Positions 36,197 through 44,625 of a DNA stretch of 64,000 nt are shown here, piece after piece. The position numbers and the translations under genes are program-made. Location: positions 3,906,001 through 3,970,000 of the forward strand of contig NZ_CP137761.1 of the NCBI RefSeq assembly GCF_033449965.1. Direction: 5' to 3'. The notes beneath the pieces were generated by a model, which ran no database searches, was not told where the DNA came from, and worked only from the letters and a program-made list of their open reading frames with translations. The stretch is from Bacillus sp. T3. GTDB lineage: Bacteria; Bacillota; Bacilli; Bacillales; Cytobacillaceae. The first letter of the stretch is position 1. Every line of letters starts with the position of its first letter.

Positions 36197-37999
36197 TTAC
36201 GCCTGTCTTCTTTTTGCTAAGACTAACGCTCCCACACCGACTAGGATAATCAGTAATCCTAATGCTAGGGTGTTGTAAGAATTCGTCGCTGTATTCGGAA
36301 GTGCCTTCCCATTTTGAGAACTAGCAATGGCTGTTTCTGTATTATTATCATTGCTAGGTGCAGCTGTTGTTGGTTGCACTGTCTCAGGTGAACTTGGTGT
36401 TACAGGATTACTTGATGTTGGTGTCACAGATAAATCAAATAATGAGCCTTTTCCCTCAACGTAAAGCTGATAAGCTACTAATGCCTGAAGACTTTGGCTT
36501 GTAGCAAGCATATCCGTTTCTAATCCGTGCTTCCAAGCAAAGCCGTCAGTTGTTTGGAACGTTAATAAATAAGCAAGAACACTAACTCCATCCTTTGTAA
36601 AATCTACTCCATTTGGATCGATCCCTAAGGCAGATAATGCAATTATTACTTGTGCAGTCGTGTTACTGTTGTCGATATCTCCTGAACGATAAACAGTCGA
36701 TAAATTTTCCACACCTTTAGCGATTGCTTCACTGACTGCTGGCTGATCCTGATAAGGCGCTAGTGACTGTAATACCATCGCTGTAATATCAACATCCGCA
36801 TCCGCACCCTTCCAGCTGCCATCCTCATCTTGATTTTCAATTAAGTAGTTAACTAATTTCTCTCTTGTCCATGTTGCAGATGCTGGAATTTCAAATTTCT
36901 TACTATCAAGAGCGATTAAAGCATAGGCAACTCCATTAAAGCCTGGCTTTGACACATCACCATTATAAATAGAAGAAATTAAATTATAGCCCGCTACATT
37001 TGTTGGGTCTCCACCCGCAGCAACGATTCCTAAAACATGACCCTCAACATCGGTAATATTTCTAAAATAGCCTTTCTTATCAATGACTGTCTGCGTAACA
37101 TTGGCTAAATAATCGGCTGGAATGGCCTTTCCCAATTTATTTAATACAACGGCTTCTTTAGAGCCAACAAATTCTGGCTTAAACAGATTCAGCGTTGTGT
37201 TAACCGCGTTTTGAAGGACTTCGGCTGGAATTGGTTTAGCAGGAGTTTGTTCTTCATCAACCGGTTCTTCGCTTGGTTCCTCGCCTGGCTCTTCTTCAGA
37301 TGGCTGCTCCCATGATTCGTATTTAAAGGTTATTTTGTTATTAGGCTGTAAAATATGAGTATCTGCTCCTGTTTGAGCGTATTCGTCATTTACATAAAAA
37401 GCCCAGTAATAGGTTCCTTCCGCCTGAATACCATTAATCTTTAAAAATCTATTGTCATCAAAGCCAACATTTTCTTTGCCAATTGTATTTTGTAAAAATT
37501 GTAATGCTGTCGCTTCTCCTAAATATGAGACGGGATAGGCGGTTTTAGCTAGTGTTTCATCGTTTTTGCCAATAACTTTAATTGTGGCACTGTTTGAAGC
37601 CTTTTCCCAATCCTCATATCGGAATGTCAAATGATCCCCATTTTGTGCAGTATAGTTTTCTGAACTAGTACTTGAAAAAAATTGATTCACATAAAATGCC
37701 CAATAAAATGTATCTTTTTTTGCTAACCCTTTGATTGCATCAAGTGATTTTCCCAAATCTTGATCAGAAGTAACTACATCACCATCAACAGCTTTAGTCA
37801 AAATATCTAATGCAGATGATTGTTCACTAAGCTCTACTCTTTTCTCGTTCACTAGCACTTCGTTATTTTCTCCAATAACGGTAACATATGCTCCATTTTC
37901 TTCTGCTGCTGCAGCAACAGGTGCTTGGAACGCGCCTGCTACCAATGAAAATAACATAAATAATACTAGAAGCAGCTTTGATGTCCTATTAATCTTCAT
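36197..37999 (-). CDS. Wall-anchored transcobalamin-like protein (two DUF4430 domains, alpha/alpha barrel, LPNTA)
   Basis: About 600 residues from ATG 37999, chosen because GGGAGAG precedes it. Signal peptide (KLLLVLFMLFSLVAGAFQAPVAAAA), two DUF4430 domains (each with YWAFYVN, then LTFRYEDWE / ITFKYESWE), a Pro/Glu linker, then a helical repeat domain. That domain has TWTREKLVNYLIENQDEDGSWKGADADVDITAMVLQSLAPY, with the QDEDGSW-type QW motifs of prenyltransferase/terpene cyclase-like barrels. It ends in LPNTATNSYNTLALGLLIILVGV and a basic tail, a sortase signal. Alpha-6 barrel plus DUF4430 is the architecture of animal transcobalamin. First gene behind a cobalamin riboswitch. Confidence 0.87.
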   Translation of the reverse strand: MKINRTSKLLLVLFMLFSLVAGAFQAPVAAAAEENGAYVTVIGENNEVLVNEKRVELSEQSSALDILTKAVDGDVVTSDQDLGKSLDAIKGLAKKDTFYWAFYVNQFFSSTSSENYTAQNGDHLTFRYEDWEKASNSATIKVIGKNDETLAKTAYPVSYLGEATALQFLQNTIGKENVGFDDNRFLKINGIQAEGTYYWAFYVNDEYAQTGADTHILQPNNKITFKYESWEQPSEEEPGEEPSEEPVDEEQTPAKPIPAEVLQNAVNTTLNLFKPEFVGSKEAVVLNKLGKAIPADYLANVTQTVIDKKGYFRNITDVEGHVLGIVAAGGDPTNVAGYNLISSIYNGDVSKPGFNGVAYALIALDSKKFEIPASATWTREKLVNYLIENQDEDGSWKGADADVDITAMVLQSLAPYQDQPAVSEAIAKGVENLSTVYRSGDIDNSNTTAQVIIALSALGIDPNGVDFTKDGVSVLAYLLTFQTTDGFAWKHGLETDMLATSQSLQALVAYQLYVEGKGSLFDLSVTPTSSNPVTPSSPETVQPTTAAPSNDNNTETAIASSQNGKALPNTATNSYNTLALGLLIILVGVGALVLAKRRQA

Positions 38000-38039
38000 A
38001 TTCCCAACTCTCCCTTTCATTTCGTATAAAAAATGGCAT

Positions 38040-38068
38040 TAAAAAAACCTCCTAGTTGTTGTAGGAGG
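38040..38068 (-). terminator. Riboswitch expression-platform terminator
   Basis: Minus-strand stem CCTCCTA / TAGGAGG with a seven-base loop, followed by seven T. It lies between the cobalamin aptamer and the first gene. With bound cobalamin it would form and stop transcription of the uptake operon. Nearby CTCCTCC-type pairing partners could make the antiterminator. Confidence 0.8.
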
Positions 38069-38129
38069 AGGTTTGTGGCTAGTTAAGCAGAAATAAACAA
38101 TATTCCTGTCTTAACACCCTCCTATCCAC

Positions 38130-38312
38130 GTAGGTTTGTGGTGTAGAAAACAGGCAGGTTTCCTGGCTCATGATCATTGCTCCCTCTGCCTTCCCATCAT
38201 ACTTGACAGTGGCTTGGTAAAGGTTGCTCCCATTTACAGTGGCGGGACCGCGTTGGCTTTTCCAACTTCCCTATTAAGCGAAATCTAAATTTCTAAGACA
38301 TTCGCACCTGTT
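38130..38312 (-). ncRNA. Cobalamin riboswitch (AdoCbl class)
   Basis: On the minus strand all the landmark blocks are present in order. These are CAGGTGCGAATG, TTAATAGGGAAG, the paired GTTGGAAAAGCCAAC, the B12 box GCGGTCCCGCCACTGTAA (38252-38235), GGGAGC, GCCACTGTC, GATGGGAAGGC, and GAGCCAGGAAACCTGCC at the 3' side. It senses cobalamin and represses the downstream operon. This fixes vitamin B12 as the substrate of the ECF system. Confidence 0.95.
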
Positions 38313-38440
38313 TATACCAATCTTATTTCAATATCATTTATCATTATACAAATAGTGCACACTTTTGTATATCTTTTTCATTCCTTTGTGTAGTATTTTC
38401 TGATATTTTAGAAATTTAAGTCGAATCTTTATGATAGAAT

Positions 38441-38524
38441 GTGGTTCTATTAGTTAATTTTGTGATTCTATTAGCTAATTTTGTAATTCTATTAGCGGAT
38501 TTCGCAGATCTATTAGCCAACGCC
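38441..38524. repeat. Four tandem copies of a 21-bp repeat
   Basis: Units start at 38441, 38462, 38483 and 38504, each like GTGATTCTATTAGCTAATTTT with increasing divergence. Read on the minus strand the repeat gives an in-frame peptide (NRITKLA repeated), but there is no RBS, and a transglutaminase terminator follows. I regard it as a non-coding simple repeat in the gap between the riboswitch and the next operon. Confidence 0.7.
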
Positions 38525-38554
38525 ATATTTCTGTCACACTCCCCCATACAACAC

Positions 38555-38580
38555 AAAAAACAGGAGCTTTTCTCTCCTGT
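38555..38580 (-). terminator. Terminator of the transglutaminase/alpha-E/ATP-grasp operon
   Basis: Minus-strand ACAGGAG / CTCCTGT stem (seven pairs) with a seven-base loop and T6 tail, 13 bases after the transglutaminase stop. Confidence 0.8.
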
Positions 38581-38593
38581 CTTTAGAAACAAA

Positions 38594-39478
38594 TTATTCT
38601 TTTGCTTGTTCTTCTTGGACAACTTTTACATCAACATCTACTGCCATCGTTTGTTTAGCGGCCCCTATATAAATCCCTTTAACCGGAACAATATCGCGGT
38701 AATCACGGCCGTGACACACTTTTACATAACGCCAATCAATTAAACCATTATTGGTTGGATCAAAGCCAACCCAACCAATACCTGGTACGTATGCTTCAAT
38801 CCAAGCATGTGATGCTTGATCATAGTCGGCGTGGCCACCTTGAAGGTCACCAATAAAATGATAACCACTAATATAACGAGCTGGGATATCCCTTACTCGA
38901 CATATAGCACTCATTAAATGGGCAAAATCCTGACAAACTCCTCTTTTTAACTTTAATGTCTCATCCACTGTTGTATTAACATGTGTGGCATTTGGATCAT
39001 AAATAAAAGAGGAATAAATTGTTTCTGTTATTTCTCTTAATAATTGATAGACACTCCCTGACGAATCAAGGTCAGGGAGTGTCTTTGCGTAACTTTTAAT
39101 ATCATCCGTAATCATGGTATAGGGAGTTCCAGATAAATATTCAGCAAAGGTGTTTTGAAAGTGGTCACTCTTTAAGATTTGCTTCTCCTTTTTCACAGGT
39201 AACAAGTGATAATCATTTCGATCTGTTTCATGTGTATCCACGATCGAATGGGAAGTTATGATGAGCTTGCGATGTGGCTTATCTACAGTAAACGCATGCG
39301 CCACGTTCCCAAAGTAATCTTGATAGGAAAAAAGCTCAGCCCCCGGAACTGTGATGATTGAATGGTTGACACATGATTGCCTGAAATCCGTTCTTGGAGT
39401 CAGCCTAATTTCATTGACACTGTACCCTACAGGCTCCTCGTAGGTATAGCTTGTTTGATGGACGATTTCCAATTTCAT
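38594..39478 (-). CDS. Transglutaminase-like cysteine peptidase family protein
   Basis: 294 residues. Bacterial transglutaminase N-terminal beta-sandwich (LEIVHQTSYTYEEPVGYSVNEIRLTPR), then the papain-like core: LKLKRGVCQDFAHLMSAICR (catalytic Cys), ARYISGYH, ASHAWIEAYVPGIGWVGFDPTN (His and Asp). The set of this gene with an alpha-E gene and a circularly permuted ATP-grasp gene is widely conserved and was proposed to make or process a peptide-like tag or amide. No target protein is encoded nearby. It overlaps the alpha-E gene by four bases. Confidence 0.88.
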   Translation of the reverse strand: MKLEIVHQTSYTYEEPVGYSVNEIRLTPRTDFRQSCVNHSIITVPGAELFSYQDYFGNVAHAFTVDKPHRKLIITSHSIVDTHETDRNDYHLLPVKKEKQILKSDHFQNTFAEYLSGTPYTMITDDIKSYAKTLPDLDSSGSVYQLLREITETIYSSFIYDPNATHVNTTVDETLKLKRGVCQDFAHLMSAICRVRDIPARYISGYHFIGDLQGGHADYDQASHAWIEAYVPGIGWVGFDPTNNGLIDWRYVKVCHGRDYRDIVPVKGIYIGAAKQTMAVDVDVKVVQEEQAKE

Positions 39479-40479
39479 ACCAATTCAGCCAGCTTCCTGG
39501 GTAAGTTTTCTGATAAGTCTCCTTCACGATCAAATACGAGACTTTTCACAATATCTTGTCCAATTTGATCGCAGCCTGCTTGAACGCTTTCAAGAAAGTC
39601 CTTATGCTGCTCCATCGATTTACCAGATAAATCAAGGCTTTGAAAAATTAAAGCTCTTAAGCGATTAATCGTCCGGATAACTTTAGAAAGTCCATCCAAT
39701 TGAAATTCAATTTTCATATTTTTCAAGTGCTCCTCTAATTCATACAACGAGAAATAGACAGAGCCAGGAAAAACAGAATTTAGCAGAAGAAATTCTAAGA
39801 CCCGTTCCAGCGTTAAATTTTGTCCATGGGTTCTGCGAAATGCTTCAAAACCATCGATACTTTCTAATAAAGTATTAAGAAGATTTGCATCATAAACAGG
39901 AAGCTTCCCCTTCTTTTCTATAATAGAAGAAAGGAATAGCTGAATCATTCGAATCGAATTTTCCGAACGCTCCAATAGGACACCAGCTTGCATGTATCCC
40001 CACTCCACCTCATGAAGCATCGAGCGGTTAGCAATGGACTGGAATAAAGAAACCTCGCTACGAACTCGGTCAAATAATAAAAACGGCTGCTTTACTCGGT
40101 CTAATTCCACCTTTTGCTCCTGGAACCACATATAAAAGGCATTAATACTATCCCACATCCGACTTGTTGCGTATTGTCTTACTTCACGTACATTATTCCT
40201 AGCCAATTGGAGGCAGTTGTTAATGGAATTGACATTTGTACGATCAAAAGTGAAATAGTTTACGATTCTTATCGGTTCAGAAGTGAATTCTCGTTTTTTA
40301 TCATTAGAGACATCTTTAAGAACTGGATTCAATCTATTTTGCAGGTCAGCGCTATGATTCTCGTTATCTTGAAGGCTATGGTGAGCGTAAAGATTTACAT
40401 CAACCAGACGTGCAGTATAATCTATTCTCTCTGTATAACGACCAATCCAATAAAATGATTCTGCGGTTCTGCTTAACAT
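39475..40479 (-). CDS. Alpha-E domain protein (DUF403)
   Basis: 334 residues. MLSRTAESFYWIGRYTERIDYTARLVDVNLYAH is the signature opening of the alpha-E family (LSRxAxxxYWxGRYxERAExxAR), followed by all-helical sequence with conserved ARENARxVR-like NNVREVRQYATSRMWDSIN. Its biochemical role is unknown. It is nearly always linked to the transglutaminase and circularly permuted ATP-grasp genes, as here, and is thought to be a helper in amide-bond chemistry. Confidence 0.9.
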   Translation of the reverse strand: MLSRTAESFYWIGRYTERIDYTARLVDVNLYAHHSLQDNENHSADLQNRLNPVLKDVSNDKKREFTSEPIRIVNYFTFDRTNVNSINNCLQLARNNVREVRQYATSRMWDSINAFYMWFQEQKVELDRVKQPFLLFDRVRSEVSLFQSIANRSMLHEVEWGYMQAGVLLERSENSIRMIQLFLSSIIEKKGKLPVYDANLLNTLLESIDGFEAFRRTHGQNLTLERVLEFLLLNSVFPGSVYFSLYELEEHLKNMKIEFQLDGLSKVIRTINRLRALIFQSLDLSGKSMEQHKDFLESVQAGCDQIGQDIVKSLVFDREGDLSENLPRKLAELV

Positions 40480-40500
40480 ACCGTTTCCTTCTTTCCTAAA

Positions 40501-41937
40501 TTAGTATAAAACCCAAGTATCTTTACTTCCTCCACCCTGTGAGGAATTCACTACAAGACTTCGTTCCTTGAGGGCAACTCTCGTTAATCCCCCAGGTAAT
40601 ACTTCAACATCTTTATCCCCCATAAAGGCAAAAGGTCTTAGGTCAACATGTCTACCTTCAATTCCATTAGCAACAAGGGACGGCACACTAGACAAATTAA
40701 TTGTAGGCTGAGCAATATATTTATCTGGTGTTTGGATAATCTTAGCTCTAAATTCCTCGATTTCCTGTCGTGTTGCCCGAGGACCAATCAGCATTCCATA
40801 TCCACCTGATAATGAGGTTTCCTTTACAACCATTTCTGGTAAATGACTAAGTGCATACTCTAAATCTTTTTCTCTTGATAAAACATATGTTGGTATATTT
40901 TTCAAAATAGGTTCTTCATTCAAGTAGAACCGTATCATCTCAGGAATATATGTGTAGATCGCTTTATCATCAGCAATCCCCGTTCCTGGTGCATTCGCAA
41001 TCGCCACATTGCCTGCTCGATACGCATTCATTATTCCAGGCACACCTAACATCGAATCAGAACGGAAGCATAATGGATCAAGAAAATCATCATCAACACG
41101 GCGATATACAACATCAACCTGCTGTAGTCCCTTTATTGTTTTCATATATACCTTTTGATTAATAACCTTTAGGTCCCTACCCTCAACTAGCGGAATTCCC
41201 ATTTGCTGGGCTAAAAATGAATGCTCAAAATAGGCGGAATTATAACAACCTGGAGTTAATAACACGACGACTGGATCTTTTTTATTTGTAGGAGAAAGAC
41301 TTCGAAGTATAGAAAGAAAAGAATCCAAACTATTATTTATTGGACGAACCTTATGCTGAAAAATTAAATCTCTAAATAGGCGAAGCATCCATGTCCGATT
41401 TTTATATATATAGGACAAACCTGAAGGCGTCCTTAGGTTGTCTTCTAGCACAAAATATTGCCCCGATTCATCTCGAATCAAATCGATGCCGGAAAGAGGG
41501 ATATACACATCTCCTGGTACTTCAACACCCATCATTTCTGTAAGAAAATAAGGATTTGATACAACCATTTTTCGAGGAATAATGCCTTCACGGAGGATCA
41601 CCTGTTCATGATAAATATCACGGATAAATTGATTTATTGCTGTTACTCTTTGTTTAATTCCCTTTTCTATCATCGACCATTCATTAGCCGGAATGATTCT
41701 TGGAATGATATCGACAGGGATCGTCCGTTCCAATGAATCACCTTCATCGCCACTATATAATGTAAAGGTAACCCCTTGTTTCATCATGAACGTTTGCATG
41801 GATGATTGAAGGTTTTTTAAATCAGTTTCGTTCATTTTATTTAGCAAGTTGTGAACCTGTTCATAATGATTGCGGATTCCTCCTTTTTCATTAAACATTT
41901 CATCAAAACCTGAAGCATAATCGTACTTTGAAAACAT
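40501..41937 (-). CDS. Circularly permuted ATP-grasp protein (CP_ATPgrasp, DUF404/407)
   Basis: 478 residues. Key blocks: ERTIPVDIIPRIIPANEWSMIEKGIKQRV, AINQFIRDIYHEQVILREGIIP, VLEDNLRTPSGLSYIYKNR, VEGRDLKVINQKVYMKT, VVYRRVDDDFLDPLCFRSDS, NAPGTGIADDKAIYTYIPEMI and ETSLSGGYGMLIGP. These are the permuted ATP-binding elements of the family. The fold predicts ATP-dependent carboxylate-amine ligation. It is the first gene of the three-gene operon and has AGGAGGATTACC before its ATG. Confidence 0.92.
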   Translation of the reverse strand: MFSKYDYASGFDEMFNEKGGIRNHYEQVHNLLNKMNETDLKNLQSSMQTFMMKQGVTFTLYSGDEGDSLERTIPVDIIPRIIPANEWSMIEKGIKQRVTAINQFIRDIYHEQVILREGIIPRKMVVSNPYFLTEMMGVEVPGDVYIPLSGIDLIRDESGQYFVLEDNLRTPSGLSYIYKNRTWMLRLFRDLIFQHKVRPINNSLDSFLSILRSLSPTNKKDPVVVLLTPGCYNSAYFEHSFLAQQMGIPLVEGRDLKVINQKVYMKTIKGLQQVDVVYRRVDDDFLDPLCFRSDSMLGVPGIMNAYRAGNVAIANAPGTGIADDKAIYTYIPEMIRFYLNEEPILKNIPTYVLSREKDLEYALSHLPEMVVKETSLSGGYGMLIGPRATRQEIEEFRAKIIQTPDKYIAQPTINLSSVPSLVANGIEGRHVDLRPFAFMGDKDVEVLPGGLTRVALKERSLVVNSSQGGGSKDTWVLY

Positions 41938-42251
41938 GGTAATCCTCCTATAGAAAGCAAAATATGTATACCAATCAATTTAATCGGAATATGTCACTTA
42001 GAGCTATGTTTTTTGTCGAATAAACAAGAATGATGTCAGGATACCTAACAAATCCAAACGTGTCGTTTATTAAACGACAATAAAAACAAATATTCCGTTG
42101 AAATAAACATCACATCTACTTACGTTTCGTGTTAGCTTTTCTAACAAAAGGATAACATTCTTTCACACAGCCTGTCAACGCTTTAAATTTTAATATTCTG
42201 TTAACTGTTTATTAAGATTATTCAGGTTATCTCTGGTTGTTGAATAGGGCA
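41938..42251. other. Non-coding stretch upstream of the ATP-grasp operon
   Basis: No credible gene. It contains a perfect 19-base palindrome TGTCGTTTATTAAACGACA (42061-42079) and a short GTTAG/CTAAC hairpin (42131-42145). The promoter of the ATP-grasp operon must lie here. I see no clear named regulator site. Confidence 0.5.
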
Positions 42252-42285
42252 CAAAAAAACGACCATGAAACGGATTCTGGTCGTT
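42252..42285 (-). terminator. Terminator after the truncated haemoglobin gene
   Basis: Minus-strand AACGACCA / TGGTCGTT stem (eight pairs), 12-base loop, T-rich tail. It follows the haemoglobin stop by 27 bases. Confidence 0.82.
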
Positions 42286-42312
42286 TAATAAAGATAGAGA
42301 TACCATTGAATT

Positions 42313-42679
42313 TTATTTGAACAATATATCATCTTTTAATGAAGCTACCTTTGTTAAGGCTTTGTCAATATCTGCCTCGCTGACACCATAATGGGCCAAA
42401 GCATCATGCAAATGGTTAGCAATTGCATTAAAATGGTCCGGTTGAAGATTCATTCCTTCATGTGCTTTAGCCATTGATTGTCCAGGAGTATTGATTCGGC
42501 CCACCTAGTGCAAAGCTAATAAACTTTGATTGATGGCGGCGCTGCTTTTCCATATCCGTATGTTCAAAAAATGAATTAACCTTCTCATCCTTTAGGACTA
42601 GTTCATTATAAAAATAGTCTACTACCTTTGAAATTGCCTCTTCCCCACCTAATTTTTCGTAAAGATTATCTTCCATCAT
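42313..42679 (-). pseudogene. Group I truncated haemoglobin, frameshifted at CCTGG
   Basis: About 121 residues when repaired. NLYEKLGGEEAISKVVDYFYNELV, then FFEHTDMEKQRRHQSKFISFALGGPNQYS; removing the T of CCTGG (plus-strand CCAGG, 42482-42486) gives SGQSMAKAHEGMNLQPDHFNAI. This contains the proximal histidine (KAHEGM) that binds haem iron. It continues LHDALAHYGVSEADIDKALTKV. Such haemoglobins bind O2 or detoxify NO. ATG 42679 has GGGAG ahead. The lesion belongs to the repeated CCTGG pattern, so the gene is probably intact in the organism. Confidence 0.85.
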
Positions 42680-42779
42680 CTGAGCTCCCTTCATTTTTCT
42701 TACAAACTAAATATTTCCATATCCTGATGTATTATACTTCGATTATACTATTTCATATTTTCAAAACTAGTCTGAATAA

Positions 42780-42831
42780 TCCTAAAAGGGGATGACACAA
42801 AGTAGTTAAACCTTTGTGCCATCCCCTTTAT
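42780..42831 (-). terminator. Terminator of the acyl-CoA synthetase gene
   Basis: Long minus-strand stem AAAGGGGATGGCACAAAG / CTTTGTGTCATCCCCTTT (18 positions, one G-U pair) with a short loop and T-run, directly after the stop codon at 42838. Confidence 0.88.
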
Positions 42832-42837
42832 TGGTTA

Positions 42838-44346
42838 TTAATTTGCCTCTAATGTTTGCAGACCCAATTCTTTTAATCGCTTTTTATCAATTTTGCCTAC
42901 ATGGGTTTTCGGCAGTTCTTCCACAAACATAAAATGACGTGGAATCTTATATCTTCCAAGCTTCGTTTCACAAAAGCTCTTTAATTCGGCCTGTTGAACA
43001 GGTTGCCCGTTAACCACAACAAAAGCAATGACCACTTCACCCCACTTATCATCAGGTAGCCCAATTACCGCTGCTTCTGAAATAGCTGGATGTGATTCCA
43101 GCCAGTGCTCCACCTCTAGCGGAAAGACATTTTCTCCTCCAGTTATGATCATATCCTTTTTCCGGCCAACAATATAAAAGAAGCCGCTTTCATCTTTCTT
43201 TCCTAAATCTCCTGTATATAGCCAGCCTTCCTTTAGCACTTCCTCTGTTGCTTCTTTATTGTTCCAATAACTCGAAAAAACGTGTTTTCCTTTAATGACA
43301 ATTTCTCCAACTTCATGTGCACCTGCCTGACGTCCATCCTCAGTCAAAAGCTTTATCGTATTTAGCAGCATTGGCTTGCCGACAGAGCCTCGTTTAACAT
43401 TTGCAACCTGCGGATCAATATAAAAATTATTCGGACCGGCCTCTGTTAATCCATATCCTTCTTTAAAAGCAATTCCTTTGTGAGCAAACATATCATAAAC
43501 TTCCAGCGGACAAGGCGCTCCCCCTGAAAGAAATAATCGCATGGAAGGAAATGTACTTTTTTGAAATTCCTCTGTTTGAAATAGCATATGGTACATCGTT
43601 GGAACAAATATTATGATTGTGCATCGATACTGGTTTATATATTCAATTGATTTTACAGGATTGAACACTTCTGTGATGACAACCTTTCCACCTATATGCA
43701 ATAACGGAATGGACAAAATATTTAGGCCCCAGGTATGGAACAGTGGCATACTTGTTAATGTACAATCACTATCCATTAAATTCCAGCTTAATACCGTATT
43801 TATTGCATTGCACATAATTGAACGATGGGCAAGTACAACCCCTTTTGGTTTCCCTGTAGTTCCGCCCGTATAAATAATCATACTGGCATCTTCCTCACAA
43901 ACCTGAACCGCTTCAGTCCATTTCCCTTTTTGTTCTATCATCTCTTCAAAATCCGAAGTGTTGACCGTAAACAGCTTCTTTTTTTCAACCTCTAGACTTC
44001 CAATTGTATTACAAAATTTCGTATGGTATCCAATCAATGTAGGTTCACAATCTTGCAGTATAGTATTTATTTCCTCGCTAGAAAGTCGCCAATTTAGCGG
44101 TACAAAGATAGCCCCCACTTTTGTACAAGCAAACAATAAGTCAAAGTAAGCAATGTGATTAGGGGAAAGCAGTGCAATTCGGTCGCCTTTTTGGACGCCA
44201 TTGCTGATTAACCATGAGGCAACCGCTTGTGCACGTTCATTTATTTTCTCATATGTGAAGGATCTATTTTGGTCAGCATCAATGATTGCGACACGATCCG
44301 GTGTTAATCTTGCTCTGTTTCCAATCCAATCAATCTCCCACCCCAT
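42838..44346 (-). CDS. AMP-dependent long-chain acyl-CoA synthetase/ligase family protein
   Basis: 502 residues. ANL superfamily motifs: MIIYTGGTTGKPKGVVLAHRS (P-loop), FKEGYGLTEAGPNNF, LYTGDLGKKDESGFFYIVGRKKDMIITGGENVFPLEVE and the C-terminal lysine block LPKTHVGKIDKKRLKE. The family activates carboxylic acids as acyl adenylates and then thioesters with CoA. Chain length cannot be read. It is followed upstream by the GC-rich dispersed repeat and is apparently monocistronic with its own terminator. Confidence 0.9.
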   Translation of the reverse strand: MGWEIDWIGNRARLTPDRVAIIDADQNRSFTYEKINERAQAVASWLISNGVQKGDRIALLSPNHIAYFDLLFACTKVGAIFVPLNWRLSSEEINTILQDCEPTLIGYHTKFCNTIGSLEVEKKKLFTVNTSDFEEMIEQKGKWTEAVQVCEEDASMIIYTGGTTGKPKGVVLAHRSIMCNAINTVLSWNLMDSDCTLTSMPLFHTWGLNILSIPLLHIGGKVVITEVFNPVKSIEYINQYRCTIIIFVPTMYHMLFQTEEFQKSTFPSMRLFLSGGAPCPLEVYDMFAHKGIAFKEGYGLTEAGPNNFYIDPQVANVKRGSVGKPMLLNTIKLLTEDGRQAGAHEVGEIVIKGKHVFSSYWNNKEATEEVLKEGWLYTGDLGKKDESGFFYIVGRKKDMIITGGENVFPLEVEHWLESHPAISEAAVIGLPDDKWGEVVIAFVVVNGQPVQQAELKSFCETKLGRYKIPRHFMFVEELPKTHVGKIDKKRLKELGLQTLEAN

Positions 44347-44395
44347 TGTGATCTCTCCCTCTTCTTTATTACTTTTATCTTCGGCTCTGTTAAAT

Positions 44396-44535
44396 TAGTA
44401 TGTTGATTTCCGCTTCAGGTGCTCGCTTTCCGCGGGGCGGGCGGTGAGCCTCCTCGGCGTTTTACGCCTGCGGGGTCTCACCTGTCCCGCTACTCCCGCA
44501 GGAGTCGAGCACCTTCCGCTCCAATCAACATAGTG
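44396..44535. repeat. GC-rich dispersed palindromic repeat (about 135 bp)
   Basis: Bounded by TATGTTGATTTCCGCTTC at one end and GAAGCGGAAxxAATCAACATA-type inverse at the other (TCCGCTCCAATCAACATA). Inside, it is far richer in G+C than the surroundings, with TGCTCGCTTTCCGCGGGG and CTCCCGCAGGAGTCGAGCA. The ends are inverted. This element is a widely dispersed non-coding family in Bacillus-type genomes. An apparent 69-codon frame across it is spurious. Confidence 0.75.
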
Positions 44536-44625
44536 CAACAAATCAACATTGAATACTAATACAACCTTATCATAAAAAAAGAAAGTTACAGGTGAGTTAC
44601 ACAATGTGCTAGGTCCTCTATAGTG

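Noticed and set aside
38441..38524. Possible CRISPR array or coding repeat (21-bp units)
   Set aside because: Units are directly adjacent with no unique spacers and decay in sequence; no cas genes; the implied peptide has no RBS and is followed by a terminator.
40114..40458. Plus-strand frame opposite the alpha-E gene
   Set aside because: Shadow of a conserved gene on the minus strand; no RBS.
44395..44604. 69-codon frame within the GC-rich element
   Set aside because: It runs through a dispersed palindromic repeat with composition unlike the neighbouring genes, and has no RBS.
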